Under the pieces are notes generated by a model that saw only the letters and a list, made by a program, of their open reading frames with translations, had not been told where the DNA came from and did not search any database. Shown here in pieces: positions 1 through 11,322 of a DNA stretch of 64,000 bases; within the stretch, counting starts at the first letter, position 1; every line of letters starts with the position of its first letter. Location: contig CM061231.1 in assembly GCA_030844895.1 (NCBI GenBank), positions 92,407,084-92,471,083 on the forward strand, in the 5' to 3' direction. The DNA is from Ambrosia x helenae (Eukaryota; Streptophyta; Magnoliopsida; Asterales; Asteraceae). Position numbers and translations under genes: made by a program.

Positions 1-2
1 GC

Positions 3-562
3 TTTTACTGTTCACAACCAGCTCCTAAAACGGTTAAATCGACCGAGCAAATTTGGAGGTGTTTACGCAAGCCATCAAAACCTTCCACGGGTGGTTCGTC
101 TTCAAGTAACCCACAAGTGAAATCAGCTGAAAACGACAAAGACAAGCCCAAAGAAAACCCACAAGAAAACCAACAATGCAGAAACAACTGGTCTGCTGAT
201 GTTGTCGACTTTCATTTCTGCCAAACTAGACAGAAATTTTTGGGGTACACTTCTAGGGTGCCAACCCAACAGGGCGCTATCCGCAACGGTAATTTTCATG
301 TTAATTTATCTTGAAAGTAAATTGATTTGCTTAACTCAATAACGAACCTTATGCATTATTATGATTTCAGCACGTTGAGGCGTGGACGGTAAGACTGATG
401 CGACTTAGACAAGCAAAGCTTTTAAGAGATCCTACTTCACAGCTACGTTGGACAGTGTTACCCCCTGCCTTCTATGATGAATTGAAGGACTCGAATTCTT
501 CAGTTGCCCTCGACATGGCTGGAAGAATGGAACCCTACCCACCATTCTGGGAGGTTGACTGC
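3..562 (+). pseudogene. Ulp1/C48 protease-like gene fragment, 5' part
   Basis: An open frame runs from the left edge to about 316 (low-complexity S/K/P/N-rich). A second open stretch from 371 to 562 contains HVEAW, RWTVLPPAFY and WEVDC, which match the region before the catalytic core of plant Ulp1-like (C48) cysteine proteases, in the layout HIDxW, then DWTM..FF, then W..VE.VYFP. The reading resumes at 3575 with VYLPL once the CACTA element and one target-site copy are removed. C48 proteases normally cleave SUMO-type conjugates, and many plant copies ride in MULE or CACTA transposons, so this may be an old transposon passenger rather than a host gene. The link between 316 and 371 is unclear: a GT at 289 and an AG at 370 could be an intron, but the frame does not join cleanly. 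The gene is cut by the window edge and is probably dead. Confidence 0.6.
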
Positions 563-2969
563 CACTACAAAAAAATGCCATTTAGTAACACACATTTTTA
601 ATGGCATTTAGGGTATGTGACACTAATAAGGTTTTTAGTGACACTTTTTGTGTGCCATACTTGCTTAACACGTACTTTTAGTGGCATTTAAATGTTATGC
701 CACTAATTTTGATTTTTAGTGACACTTTAAGTATGCCATAATTGTTTGATACGTACTTTAGTGGCATTTATTTTTGTGCCACTAATTTAGTGACACACAT
801 ATTTATTGGCATTTAGCGTATGTGACACTAATAAGGTTTTTAGTGACACTTTTTGTGTGCCATACTTGCTTAACACGTACTTTTAGTGGCATTTAAATGT
901 CATGCCACTAATTTTGATTTTTAGTGACACTTTAGGTATGCCATAAATGTTTGCCATGCACTTTGGTGGCATTTATTTTTGTGCCACTAATATGCGACAA
1001 ATGTTAATGGTACCAATAGATGCGACAAATGTTGGCACGAACCGTACTCGACACAAAAAGGCAGGTTTTGGGTCTACAAATACGACCCTTTTAAAAATGG
1101 GTTAGGTTCAGGTTGATTCGTATTCAAAACAAGTGTGGTTCGGGTTGACCCGTATAAAATCTGGTTGGTCTGTCAACCCGTTTAAGTATTTTGAAAAAAT
1201 AGCATTTATATTTTTTTCTTATATTATTACTTGTCACAACCATACTCACTATCAAAGTCTTTATAGAAAAACGCTTATGATCCGTCAACATCTGTGACTC
1301 ATTTAAAAAGACGGGTTGGGTTCGGGTTGACCCGAATTTATGTATGTGTGGGCTATGGTTGAAATCTTTCAACCCGTCAAGACTCCAATCCATTAACTCA
1401 ATACGATTAACACCCTAGGTACCATTAATATCAAATAACTATGTTGAAAATCATTTATTTATATTAAGATTTTATTTATTAAATTGAAACTTAAAAAATT
1501 AAAACAATTAACCTAAAAGGAATTGGTCATTATCCCTCTAGATCACTTTTTCCCTGTCAAAATATTAATCACTTTCACTTTCCCTCTCAATTGAAATCAT
1601 CAATTTCCCTTTCCCTCTCAATTGAAATTATCACTTTCCATCTCAAGTCTCAATTGAAATTATCCCGCTATTATCCCTCTCAAAATTATCCAGCAAAATA
1701 CTTAATTGAAGCAGACACCTGCGCGCGCCTCTCAAATTTTATCAAGAAAAGGTGGGATTTGAACCCTAATCAACGACCGTGTCATTCCTTTCTTCATCCC
1801 TCTCAATTGAAGCAGAGGTAGGACTGGCTCACATTTATATGCACATCGATTCCCTTTTTAATCAACTGTTTCTTGACAGTGATTTGATAAATTGATGTAT
1901 ATTAGTTAAAATTAGTACATATTTGATAAATGATGTATATTGGTTTAGATTAGTAGCGACTTCATGAGCTGATTGATATTAGTTAGGAATGATACAGATT
2001 TGATGAATAGATATATATTAGATACTATTGGTATTTAGTACGGAACTGATGATTATTAGTTACGAACTTACGATTAGCACTGATTTGAGGAATTACTGAA
2101 TTATATAAATATACAAAAGGTAAGTTTTGATGTGTCTTGGATTTACTATTTCCCTCAATACAAGATTCTACTGCATATGTACAACCTCATACAGCCTCAA
2201 TGTGCATCGTCTCTCTTGGAATCTTTCCTGCCACCGCGTGTCAGCCCACCTTTCCCTGACTCAGCTTCTTATTACACCAGTCCACACATATCTTGATCAC
2301 GCCTCCACGATTAGCTTTCTTCGGCAGCCACCGTCTTGACTAAACGAAGGTCGTGATGATGATTATGCCAACGTCTGAGCCTCGAATCGATGATGATGAG
2401 CGTATATAGACGCCAACGTTCTTTCGTTTTGGTGTCGTTACTGTCTTAGAAACAGTGAGACAAGAAAGGAGACAGCAACCTGTGATCTCGCCTTTCCGGC
2501 TACCTCCACCGGATGCGATTCTTGATCCGGCGAAGGCTTCCCCTTCTGTCTCTGATGATTTCTGTAGGCGCTTATCTGAGATTTGGCCTGATTTGTTGTT
2601 TTTCCCACATGATTACGGGTATAAATCTTCAATTAGATATGTATTATGATGATATGGTGGTTACTGGGTTTTGTAGTTAATTGGTTGGCTTATCTGAGGT
2701 TAAGTGTTTATTTTCGGTCGTTTGATTTGTTTGTCCGTTCATTTTTGCATTTTCATGTTATTGTTGTCGTTGCCATTCTCGACTAATAATAATGATGTTT
2801 AAGACCTAAGACGTGTGATGTTATTTGGGATAAACATCTTTGTTTCGGATTGAATTTTTATTGAAGTATATTATGATAATTTTTACATATACAATTTTAC
2901 TGAACATTTATTTATATTTTATATTGTATATAATTTGATTTGTGGCAAAATTATGTGCCACTACAAATA

Positions 2970-3025
<56 letters not shown>

Positions 3026-3571
3026 CTAGAAATGGTTTTTACCAACACAAAATTTGTACCACAAAAGTTTTTATATTGTGGCAAAAAAAAAGTGTCATTA
3101 AAACTAGTATAAATATGTAATTAGGATTACTTTTTAAAGACACAAAATATGTGTCACAAAAGTCTTTTTGTATATTGTGGCAAAAAAAAGTGTCATTAAA
3201 ACTATTATAAATATGTAATTAGGATTACTTTTTAAAGACACAAAATATGTGTCACAAAAGTCTTTTTTTATATTGTGGCAAAAAAAAGTGTCATTAAAAC
3301 TAGTATAAATATGTAAATATGATTACTTTTTAATGGCACAAAATATGTGTCACAAAAGTCTTTTTTTATATTGTGGCAAAAGACAAGTGTCACTAAAAGC
3401 CAACAAAACTTTGTGTGATAGAATGAAAATGTGTCACTAAAAGGCTTTAGCGTCAGCACTTCTAGTGACACTTTTTTTGTGTGCCGCACATTCCTTCAAG
3501 TCCCTTTAGTAGCACTTTTTTGTTTTTTGTGGCACTTTTTGTATGTCACTAAATGACATTTTTTTGTAGTG
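563..3571. mobile_element. Non-autonomous CACTA (En/Spm-type) DNA transposon
   Basis: The left end reads CACTACAAAAAAATGCCATT and the right end is its near-perfect inverse: the 28-bp terminal inverted repeats agree at 26 positions. The flanking trinucleotides are tgc (560-562) and cgc (3572-3574), a 3-bp target duplication with one change. Subterminal regions (about 600-1000 and 3040-3550) are packed with short repeats of the types TTTTTAGTGACACTTT and TTGTGGCAAAA/GTGTCATTAAAA, as expected for transposase-binding subterminal repeats of this superfamily. I see no TNPA or TNPD coding frame in the 3.0 kb. The interior (about 1000-2950) is AT-rich with small unconvincing frames and a GGGTTGACCCG-rich patch (1080-1390). 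Insertion is inside the C48-like coding sequence. Confidence 0.85.
2974..3025. repeat. (AT)n microsatellite inside the CACTA element
   Basis: About 26 uninterrupted AT units at the inner edge of the right subterminal repeat region. Confidence 0.95.
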
Positions 3572-3960
3572 CGCGTTTACCTTCCTTTATCGATCGGGGT
3601 GGGAGACTGGCTGCTTATCCTAATTGATCTGAGAAACATGGTAATTACCCAGTATTGGACTGATAAGAGATGGAGAAACGAAAGGCGACGCCAAGTTGCT
3701 CACTATATGGAGATGATTAGGCTTTTTTCGAATGGTTTCTAAAACGTATTCGTTACTGGCTGAAGTCTAATCGTGTGGACAAAACACCAATTTCTGTTGG
3801 TTTAGTTGAATTAGATGTGCCCCAAGACAACGGAAAGGTTGATAATGCAGGTGTGTTGGTTTGTATGATGATGGAGAGGCTTGTGAAAAAAAAAATCGTT
3901 GTCGTTAGAAATCGACGGCGAAGACGCTTGTGTGAATTATCGACGACACATGGCAGATGA
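3572..3960 (+). pseudogene. Ulp1/C48 protease-like gene fragment, 3' part
   Basis: This continues the fragment before the CACTA element: VYLPLSIGVGDWLLILIDLR aligns with the C48 core pattern VYFPIN...HW.L..ID. The frame stops at about 3740, but a one-base shift in the T-run at 3722-3727 restores WFLKRIRYW and then VPQDNGKVDNAGVLVCMMME, which matches the family block around the catalytic cysteine (usually DCGVFVC). By this alignment, all three catalytic positions are changed: His to Asp in GDW, Asp lost after ITQY, and Cys to Ala in NAG. The frame ends at a TGA after STTHGR. It is broken by the CACTA insertion and a frameshift and lacks the active-site residues, so it is read as a pseudogene. 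Confidence 0.6.
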
Positions 3961-4239
3961 GCTATACAAATGCCGTTGTGAAGCAACTTCTCGTCATGTT
4001 ATATGATTATGTAATGTTGTCTTAATGTTTACCGCTTGTATTTCGATTTTAATTTTAATGTTTGTTTCTCCTATCAATGTTTGAATCACATGTGGCTTAA
4101 CGATTCATATATTCATATACATTCACCATTACCATTGCAAGTCTTTTGATTATTATCACCACTCATTTGTCTTAACTTCTTCACATCATCCTTTAAAATT
4201 GAAAATATTACAATTTAGAAAGAAAAAGAGATCAGAGTA
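3961..4239. other. Intergenic, no gene seen
   Basis: AT-rich sequence after the C48-like fragment. No coding frame, RNA gene or clear repeat is visible. Confidence 0.6.
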
Positions 4240-4440
4240 TTTCGATTGGCGGTATCAAATGAGAAACACCTATTTGGTTTGGCGGCATCATAGAAGCCCC
4301 TAATTGGTTTGGTGGCATCATGGAGAAGCCGCTAATTGGTTTGGCGGTATCAAATGAGAAACCCCTATTTTGTTTGGCGGCATCTTGACTACACACTTTG
4401 GTTCGGCGGCATCACTGTGTGGGATATTTGATGCCGCCAA
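4240..4440. repeat. Short direct-repeat block with a terminal inverted copy
   Basis: Six imperfect copies of TTGGCGGYATCA occur at about 4246, 4279, 4309, 4339, 4374 and 4402, roughly 30 bp apart and separated by variants of GAGAAACCCCTATTTGGT. A reversed copy, GATGCCGCCAAA, closes the block at 4430-4441. The layout suggests a transposon subterminal array or a degenerate foldback element. The family is not recognised. Confidence 0.7.
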
Positions 4441-5079
4441 ATAAAACCCATGCATCACCATTTTTGGTTTTTTTCCCCAATACCCACCAAATGTAATTTC
4501 TAAAACTATATATCTACCATGATTCTAAACTAAAACCTCAACCATGTAAAACAAAATACATGTTCTTCAGGTTTACCCTGGTTTGTGTCTAGGCTCAATA
4601 CAACGTGTTCGTGCTTCACATCAAAAGCATCACTTTTAAGTTCTTCTTGTACGTGTTTATGGCTACTATCCAATGAAATTCAGACTAAAAATCCTCATGT
4701 TTGAACATGTGTGACAAGCATACCAACTCTAAGCAATCCTCAAATCAACATCTAAAATTGTATATTTATAATACACGGTTCGGCAAAAAAAAAAAAAAAA
4801 AAAAAAAAAATCCACTTTTTAAACTCCTATAGCCCAAAACTCACCCTTTGCACCCGGAGTCCACCTTATGCCTTCGACAACTATGCGCCTACTAAAACAT
4901 TAAAACACACCTTCACGCCGCTAGACAATTGGTTTGTATTTTAATCATTTTTTAAATATTTATTATTTTTCCGACCACGTAATACACGTTTCTATTTTTC
5001 ACCCTAAACAATTATCAAACCAAACCCCTAGAGTATGGAAAGTGGGAAGAAACACGATCTCATAGACCAAACGTGTACT
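4441..5079. other. Upstream region of the desaturase gene, with a 26-A tract
   Basis: No coding frame is supported. A run of 26 A residues lies at 4785-4810 and may be the tail of an old retroposed sequence. ACGT-core motifs (CACGTA near 4977, ACGTG at 5071) lie in the proximal 150 bp; such cores are often bound by bZIP factors in plants, but function here is unproven. Confidence 0.5.
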
Positions 5080-5087
5080 TATATAAA
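5080..5087 (+). promoter_or_regulatory. TATA box of the desaturase gene
   Basis: TATATAAA lies 153 bp before the ATG and is followed by a CT-rich leader (CTTTCTCTCTCT near 5165), a common plant 5' UTR feature. Transcription should start around 5110-5120. Confidence 0.6.
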
Positions 5088-5240
5088 CACACACACATAT
5101 ATGTATGTATATATATGTGGATCATATGGTCTTCCCTACAAGCAATTCACAGCCATACACACACTTTCTCTCTCTAAAAACACATACCCATTACTTCAAA
5201 CTCTCAAATTCTTCACTTTCATCATCTGGGTATATCTCAA

Positions 5241-7998
5241 ATGGCCACCAAGATCATTACAGATAGCAGTTTAAGACCACTTCCTAAACTTTATAAAAAT
5301 CCAACAACAAGACTACCCATATCAAGTTTTCCTATTTCAATCAAATTATTACCATCAAAACATATACGGCCAAATTTTCCGGCCCTTAAAGTTAGCACAC
5401 CTGTGGGTGTCCAGATTGTTGACAAAGATGAAGAACGAGTGAACGAGTTTAAAGTACAAGAAAGTGAGTTTGATCCTGGTGCTGCACCACCGTTTACATT
5501 GGCTGATATTCGAGCTGCGATCCCGAAACATTGTTGGGTTAAGGACCCGTGGCGGTCCATGAGTTACGTTGTGAGAGATGTGGCCGTGGTGTTTGGGTTG
5601 GCTGCTGTGGCGGCTTATTTGAATAATATGGTGGTTTGGCCGCTTTACTGGTTTGCTCAAGGGACAATGTTTTGGGCTCTATTTGTTCTTGGTCATGATT
5701 GGTAACTAAATTTCAAAAATATCTTTGATTCTGCGTGTAATAGTGTGATCTTTTTTTTGTGAAACTTAAGGTTACACGTGCTACATTATTCGGGTCGTAT
5801 GGGTCATACTGGCTGTATGACTGGGCGATATAAAGTAAAACGGGTCATATGGGTCAATTTATTGGCGGACACGGCATTCATTTTTTTCTCAGTCAAAATG
5901 TTTTACGTGCGGTGTGATTTGGCCTTAATACGACCTATGAATTTTTTTTGACATGTAACGCAACCCATATGACCATTTTTTTCCTGTCATACAACACGTG
6001 TTACGTGTAATATGCCAATGGTTTTTGGATAGTATGTCATTCAATTTTTGATTTCTTTTTTTTTATTGGACAGTGGCCATGGAAGTTTTTCTAATAATGC
6101 AAAACTCAATAGTGTAGTTGGTCACCTTCTTCATTCGTCAATACTTGTACCCTACCATGGATGGTATGTTTTTTCTTTTTTTTTTTAATTAACTTCATAC
6201 TTTTTCTTAATAGTTTTTATACATCCTTATAATTTTTGTTATGATTATAGGAGAATTAGCCATAGAACACATCATCAAAACCATGGACATGTTGAGAAGG
6301 ATGAATCTTGGCATCCAGTGAGTCTATATCCATTTTAAGCCTCATAGTTTTAGTTCAAAATAGTAAATTTAGTTTTGTATAACAAGATATTAATTTAAGT
6401 AAACTTCTGTTTGTAGTTATCTGAGAAGATTTATAAAAGTTTAGACATGGCTACTAGAATGTTGAGGTTCACTCTGCCTTTCCCTATGCTTGCCTACCCA
6501 TTCTATTTGGTATGTCCACAAATCATTTATGTACAAAGAAATTTTCATGTCTTAAGTAAAAAAAATAATAAAAAAAAACAACAATAACACAAGTGAATTT
6601 GGGCAAAACCGCCAAATCGGTTTTCAAAATTTATCAATTATAACTGAAAAAAAAAAGGATAGACGAAAAATGACCCGTTTTCTTTTGGTATTTTTGCTCT
6701 CATACTTATTGTTCCGGGTTTGAAATAACAGTGGGGAAGAAGTCCAGGAAAGAAAGGCTCTCATTTTCACCCAGACAGCGATTTGTTTCTTCCGAATGAA
6801 AGAAAAGATGTGATCACATCAACTATTTGTTGGTCAGCTATGGCTGCCTTGCTTGTGGGCTTATCGTTTGTTATGGGTCCTCTTCAAGTACTTAAACTCT
6901 ATGGCATCCCCTATTTGGTTAGTTATATCTACCTACAACTTTTGATTATATAAGATGGGTGACGTTTAATACATTACTAGCTAGTTTGAAGTAGTGATTT
7001 CATAAACACATATGACACGTGTACCTGTTGTTTAAATGTGATACATAAGACGGTTATTTGATTGGCTAGCTAACCGCCCATTTTTCCCCTTCCCACTACA
7101 TATGATCAACATTATTTACAAGTGCATGTGGTCCTTCCGGTCGTGCACTTCTAATTGATTATGTATTAAACGTGCTCTATATAACATTTATATAAAAAAA
7201 TATATATATATGTTTTTTTTGTTGTAATCCATTTGCTCTATCTTCTATTGTGATGTAACTTTCGTATTTTGTTTTAACGAAAGGAAATATTATTTTAAAA
7301 AAATAAAAAAAAAAATCCATTTGCTAAATTCTTCTTTCAAATTCAGGGTTTTGTCATGTGGTTGGATTTAGTAACCTACTTGCATCATCATGGCCATGAA
7401 GACAAGCTCCCATGGTACCGTGGAAAGGTTTGAACCGATTCCACGCCGTTTTAAGTTTTATATATGGCTTAAAGTTGTTAACATTAGGCGGTTTTTGTAT
7501 CATTGTGGTATATTTTTGTTGTATTAATCTAAAAAGTTGATTATATACCTGATGTGGTTTGGTTTCAACAGGAGTGGAGTTACCTAAGAGGCGGGCTAAC
7601 CACACTCGATCACGACTATGGATGGATTAACAACATTCATCATGATATAGGAACCCATGTCATACATCATCTTTTCCCTCAAATCCCACATTATAACTTA
7701 GTAGAGGCGGTAAGTATTTTTTTGATATATATTATTCACTAAACATGCAATTAAGTTTATTGTTTTTACGTCAGTTTTAATCAAATAATAACGATCCCAA
7801 GTTCTGATAATGTAGACTGAAGCCGCAAAGCCAGTGCTTGGTAAATATTACCGAGAGCCAAAGAAATCATGGCCACTTCCATTCCATTTACTCGGAATTC
7901 TTGCGAGTAGTATGAAAAAGGATCATTATGTGAGTGATGAAGGGGATGTTGTTTATTATCAAACAGACCCAAATCTCAGCCGAGGCTTAAAACAGTGA
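5241..7998 (+). CDS. FAD7/FAD8-like: Plastid omega-3 fatty acid desaturase (FAD7/FAD8 type)
   Basis: The enzyme converts 16:2 and 18:2 acyl groups on plastid glycerolipids to trienoic 16:3 and 18:3, using ferredoxin. Eight exons with GT-AG borders: 5241-5701, 6074-6163, 6251-6317, 6417-6509, 6732-6917, 7347-7427, 7572-7709, 7816-7998. They total 1299 nt, 432 residues plus TGA, the usual plastid-form length. The three iron-binding histidine boxes are present: HDCGH (152-156, split by intron 1), HRTHH (188-192) and HVIHH (355-359). The first ~65 residues are rich in Ser, Thr and Lys with an LRPLPKLY block, as in FAD7/8 transit peptides. The ER form FAD3 lacks this and is shorter, and no C-terminal KxKxx retrieval signal is present (it ends SRGLKQ). 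The ATG is the first after the TATA box. All exons are intact, and this is the only intact host gene seen in the window. FAD7 versus FAD8 cannot be decided by eye. Confidence 0.95.
5769..6025. repeat. Degenerate inverted-repeat sequence in desaturase intron 1
   Basis: The left part has GTTACACGTG and ACGGGTCATATGGGTC, and the right part has ACCCATATGACC and ACACGTGTTACGTGTAA, in mirrored order. It looks like an old foldback or MITE-like insertion in intron 1. No target duplication was identified. Confidence 0.35.
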
Positions 7999-8012
7999 GC
8001 TCGTCGAGATTC

Positions 8013-8018
8013 AATAAA
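8013..8018 (+). promoter_or_regulatory. AATAAA polyadenylation signal candidate
   Basis: AATAAA lies 15 bases after the desaturase stop codon. This is close for a plant near-upstream element, so a later signal may be the one used. Confidence 0.35.
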
Positions 8019-8112
8019 ATAATGGATACTAAATAGCTTAATGATCCCATTCATAACAAAAAGGTAGTTCAATTATAATTAGTTATGTTAACATTATGGG
8101 CATATTGTAATA

Positions 8113-9476
8113 CTAGTGGATTTACCCACGTGTTGTGGCGGGATTAAAAAATACGTACAAAACGTAAAAAGTTGATTTAATAGTACAAATATTGTGCTTC
8201 TGGTATGTTCATCTGAAAACTTATACATACGTGCTCGAGAACGTTATTTTTGCAAAAATGTTATTTATTCAATGTATATGATCTTGATGAATTTGAAAAA
8301 CATCACTACTTTTGCAACCACTTTCTTTACCGGTTGACTTGCTAACTCTCGTGTAAGCAAGGTATATACTGGATCAACTTACACACTTGTTTCTTGAGTA
8401 ATTTGTTGGAATGTTTCTATTTTCCCTTTCAACACATTATCTAATCTGGACTTTATTCGATAAATTACACCATATTTAAAAGATATAAAAAATAGTAGCT
8501 AGTATATACAATATTTAAAAGAAACAAAGAATTTAGCAAGTATATAATGGATCCAAAAAATCACATGCCACGTCTTTTTTGGTAGACATTGGTTGCAGAC
8601 GCTCTTAGATCGGAGCCTTCATAAGGACTCTTGTTAATATCTTAAAAACGATTACCTCATCAAATAATTTCGCCACAATGCGGAGGTGGCTGGTAAGTTG
8701 TAAGTGAGCATTATGGTAATTTTCATACATTAAGATGACAATGAAAGAAAATTTATAAAACCCACAAGATATGGAAGATGAGATCAGTAAAAATAAATTA
8801 CGTGGCCCTATGACCAAATAAACAAATATCACTAAAAACATGTTTTGATGTATGTTAAAGAACATATTTTGATCCCATTAATGAGAAACCCCAAAACACC
8901 ACCAAAATAAAGTATCCCAAACAAAAATACTAAACTATTCCTATGACCCATATAAGGATGATCCAGACCCTTGCCAACCAAGTTTGTTTTTTGTCGTCTT
9001 GTAAACAAACTCGTATAACTGACCACAATGTTAATGAGGTCGTTACATTAAGCAATGCTTATAAAACCAAGTTCATTTTTGAGAATCCATTGTGCTACAA
9101 CTGTTAGTTAAAGAAAAGTCACACATTACTCAATCACCTATCAAAAGCTGTAAGTGTTTCTGCTGACGGTTTGTAATTAAATAGCATGACATATTTTTAT
9201 CATTCTTAACAAATACAATAAAGAGGAAAGGTCGAACGTTATTATGACACATAATAACAAAGCATACTTAAAAGAATCAAAATGTATAATTTGTATTTGT
9301 TCATGATGAAATGATAGACCTGCTATGGATATTAAAGTAAACTTCTTAATTCGGACTTCCGGTGTTTATAATCAAACCAAACACTTTTTGAGGTCTTAAC
9401 AGTGAATGGTGCTTAATATTCATATCTATACCTCTCCCGCCTATATCAAATTACATTATCGCAATATATATAGAGA
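8113..9476 (-). mobile_element. Probable non-autonomous Helitron
   Basis: Read on the minus strand, the 3' end is CCCGCCACAACACGTGGG followed 8 nt later by CTAG and a host T, the Helitron pattern of a short hairpin before a CTRR end. The candidate 5' end is TCTCTATATATATTGCG (minus strand from 9476), preceded by a host A, so the insertion would lie between A and T as the mechanism requires. No Rep/helicase frame is present in the 1.36 kb, so it would be non-autonomous. The 3' end is well supported and the 5' end less so. Confidence 0.5.
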
Positions 9477-9873
9477 TGCATAACATCGGAAGCAACAGCA
9501 ACATAAATCATTGAATTACGATAATATAAATAATGTGAACAACCAGATTAACCACACGAAAACTACATAATAAAACATTTACTATATTTATCAATGGACT
9601 CGATCACTTTGTGAGCTAGAAGAAAAAGAAAATACAGGTAACTCCACTCGTTATCATACCACGAAACCAACTTCACAAAATTATTATGCATTATGATTCC
9701 AGCCTTTGCATCAGATATGTTAGACATGTAACATCATCAGCTCTGTTTATTCTTATTTGTACTTTATATGCAACAAATGAATGGAAAGACCACTAAGCTT
9801 ATGCTAAAAAAATACATGATTTTCTTTTACTTATGAGTGCTAGTAGATTTGCATTTTTATCATAAATAGCATC
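9477..9873. other. Intergenic, no gene seen
   Basis: AT-rich sequence between the probable Helitron and the outer LTR element. No feature is visible. Confidence 0.6.
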
Positions 9874-9878
9874 TTAAT

Positions 9879-10163
9879 TGATGGATGGGGTCAATCTTGG
9901 TGTTTAAGATGCTTAATTATGGGTTTTTAATGTCGTTTGAGCGTTTATATGCTGTGAATGTGATAACTACGCAACTTTGTGTGATTGTAGGTTCAATGGC
10001 ATATTTGGATGGATTTGGAAGCTTAAATGTGATTGAGGTTGAGTTTGGATGGTGAACCGAAGATATGGAGATGCTCATGGACGTTGAAGCGTTAAAGAAG
10101 AATTTTGGATAAGCCAAGAACACCTAAGTTGGAGGCTAATACTACTACTACTACTACTACTAC

Positions 10164-10231
<68 letters not shown>

Positions 10232-11163
10232 CTTTAGTAGTAGATAAGCAAATGTAAATGATTGCAATGAAGGGTGCATTTAATGAACATTTAGAATGAA
10301 AGAAACTAAGGCACGAGCAAACCAAAAAAGGATTTGGGGCAGAGTCTAACATCCGTAAGCTCATTATGCTAGCCGGAAGATATGGTGGTCATGCCCACAA
10401 AAATTGGAAAGTTTGTTCATTAAGGTATAAAAGCATAATTTTCCACCCTAGTCAAAATATCAGCCACCAAAGGGACGGAGGGGAGGAGTTCTTTGGAGCA
10501 ATTTTGAGAACCATCATTATTATTCATCATCATTCATCCCTATTCTCGATTTCCATCATCATGTTCGGTATCATTATTCATATTTTTGAATTGTTTCTTG
10601 TTATTATGAGTGGCTAAACATCTTGTAATCACCTCTGGGTGTATGGTTTATTTGTGAAACCTTAACTCTTGTTTGATTTGGTTTATGGATTGTTTTTCAT
10701 TTAGTTGAAGAATATTTGTGGTTTTTATCATTTAAGCGATTCACTTGTTTTCATTTGCTTATCTTTTTATCATTCACATTCAGTTTTTCTTGCATCGTGA
10801 GTAGTTTCATAATTTAGAGGGTAGGTGATACTTGTGGGTTGGTAATTGAATTATACAGGTTATTATTAAAAACTTGTGTTCGGTTATCACTTGATTTGAA
10901 CCGTCCAACAAAACTATGTCTATGTAGTATCCAATCATTTAAACAAGAGTAGGGTGGATCATTAACCGGAAGCCTGGAGGGGATTACTTCGTTTATATTA
11001 TTGTTACAACTTCTTAAATTCAATTAAAAAAAACAAAGTAATTAGATTTTAATTTACTAGTTGACTTACAAAACTATACTTTCCACCAATTCCCTGTGGA
11101 GACGACTCAACTTCCATATACTACTATTTTCATTATTTTTGACCGACCAAACGACATCGATCA
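9879..11163 (+). repeat. 5' LTR of the Athila-type element
   Basis: 1285 bp, TG...CA ends. It includes an (ACT)n/(AAT)n tract at about 10139-10231 that is longer than in the 3' LTR. The minus-strand frame through this tract (a run of Leu codons) is an artefact. Confidence 0.95.
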
Positions 11164-11166
11164 AAA

Positions 11167-11184
11167 TGGCGCCGTTGCCGGGGA
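11167..11184 (+). other. Primer-binding site, tRNA-Asp type
   Basis: TGGCGCCGTTGCCGGGGA starts three bases after the 5' LTR. It is the typical primer site of plant Athila/Tat elements, complementary to the tRNA-Asp 3' end. Confidence 0.9.
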
Positions 11185-11322
11185 ATCGGTGCGCTTAGTT
11201 AGATAGTTTTGTTCTAGTTTTTATTTCTAGTCTTTTAGTTTAAGTTTTGTTTTGTTTTGTTTTGTTTAGTTCAGTATTACGCGTTGTTTGCTTGTTTGTG
11301 TCTGTGCAGGTACCTTAGTTGC

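Noticed and set aside
2127..2649. Captured gene inside the CACTA element
   Set aside because: The small frames at 2127-2339 and 2455-2649 overlap frames on the other strand, have no recognisable domain and show no clear splice structure.
4240..4440. CRISPR-like array
   Set aside because: The genome is plant nuclear, and the repeats are short and imperfect with similar, not unique, spacers.
5241..7998. Endoplasmic-reticulum FAD3 instead of plastid FAD7/8
   Set aside because: The N-terminal transit-like extension, the 432-residue length and the absence of a C-terminal ER retrieval motif favour the plastid type.
10092..10364. Minus-strand frame with a long Leu run (also at 48689-48940)
   Set aside because: It is the translated (AAT)n microsatellite in the Athila LTR.
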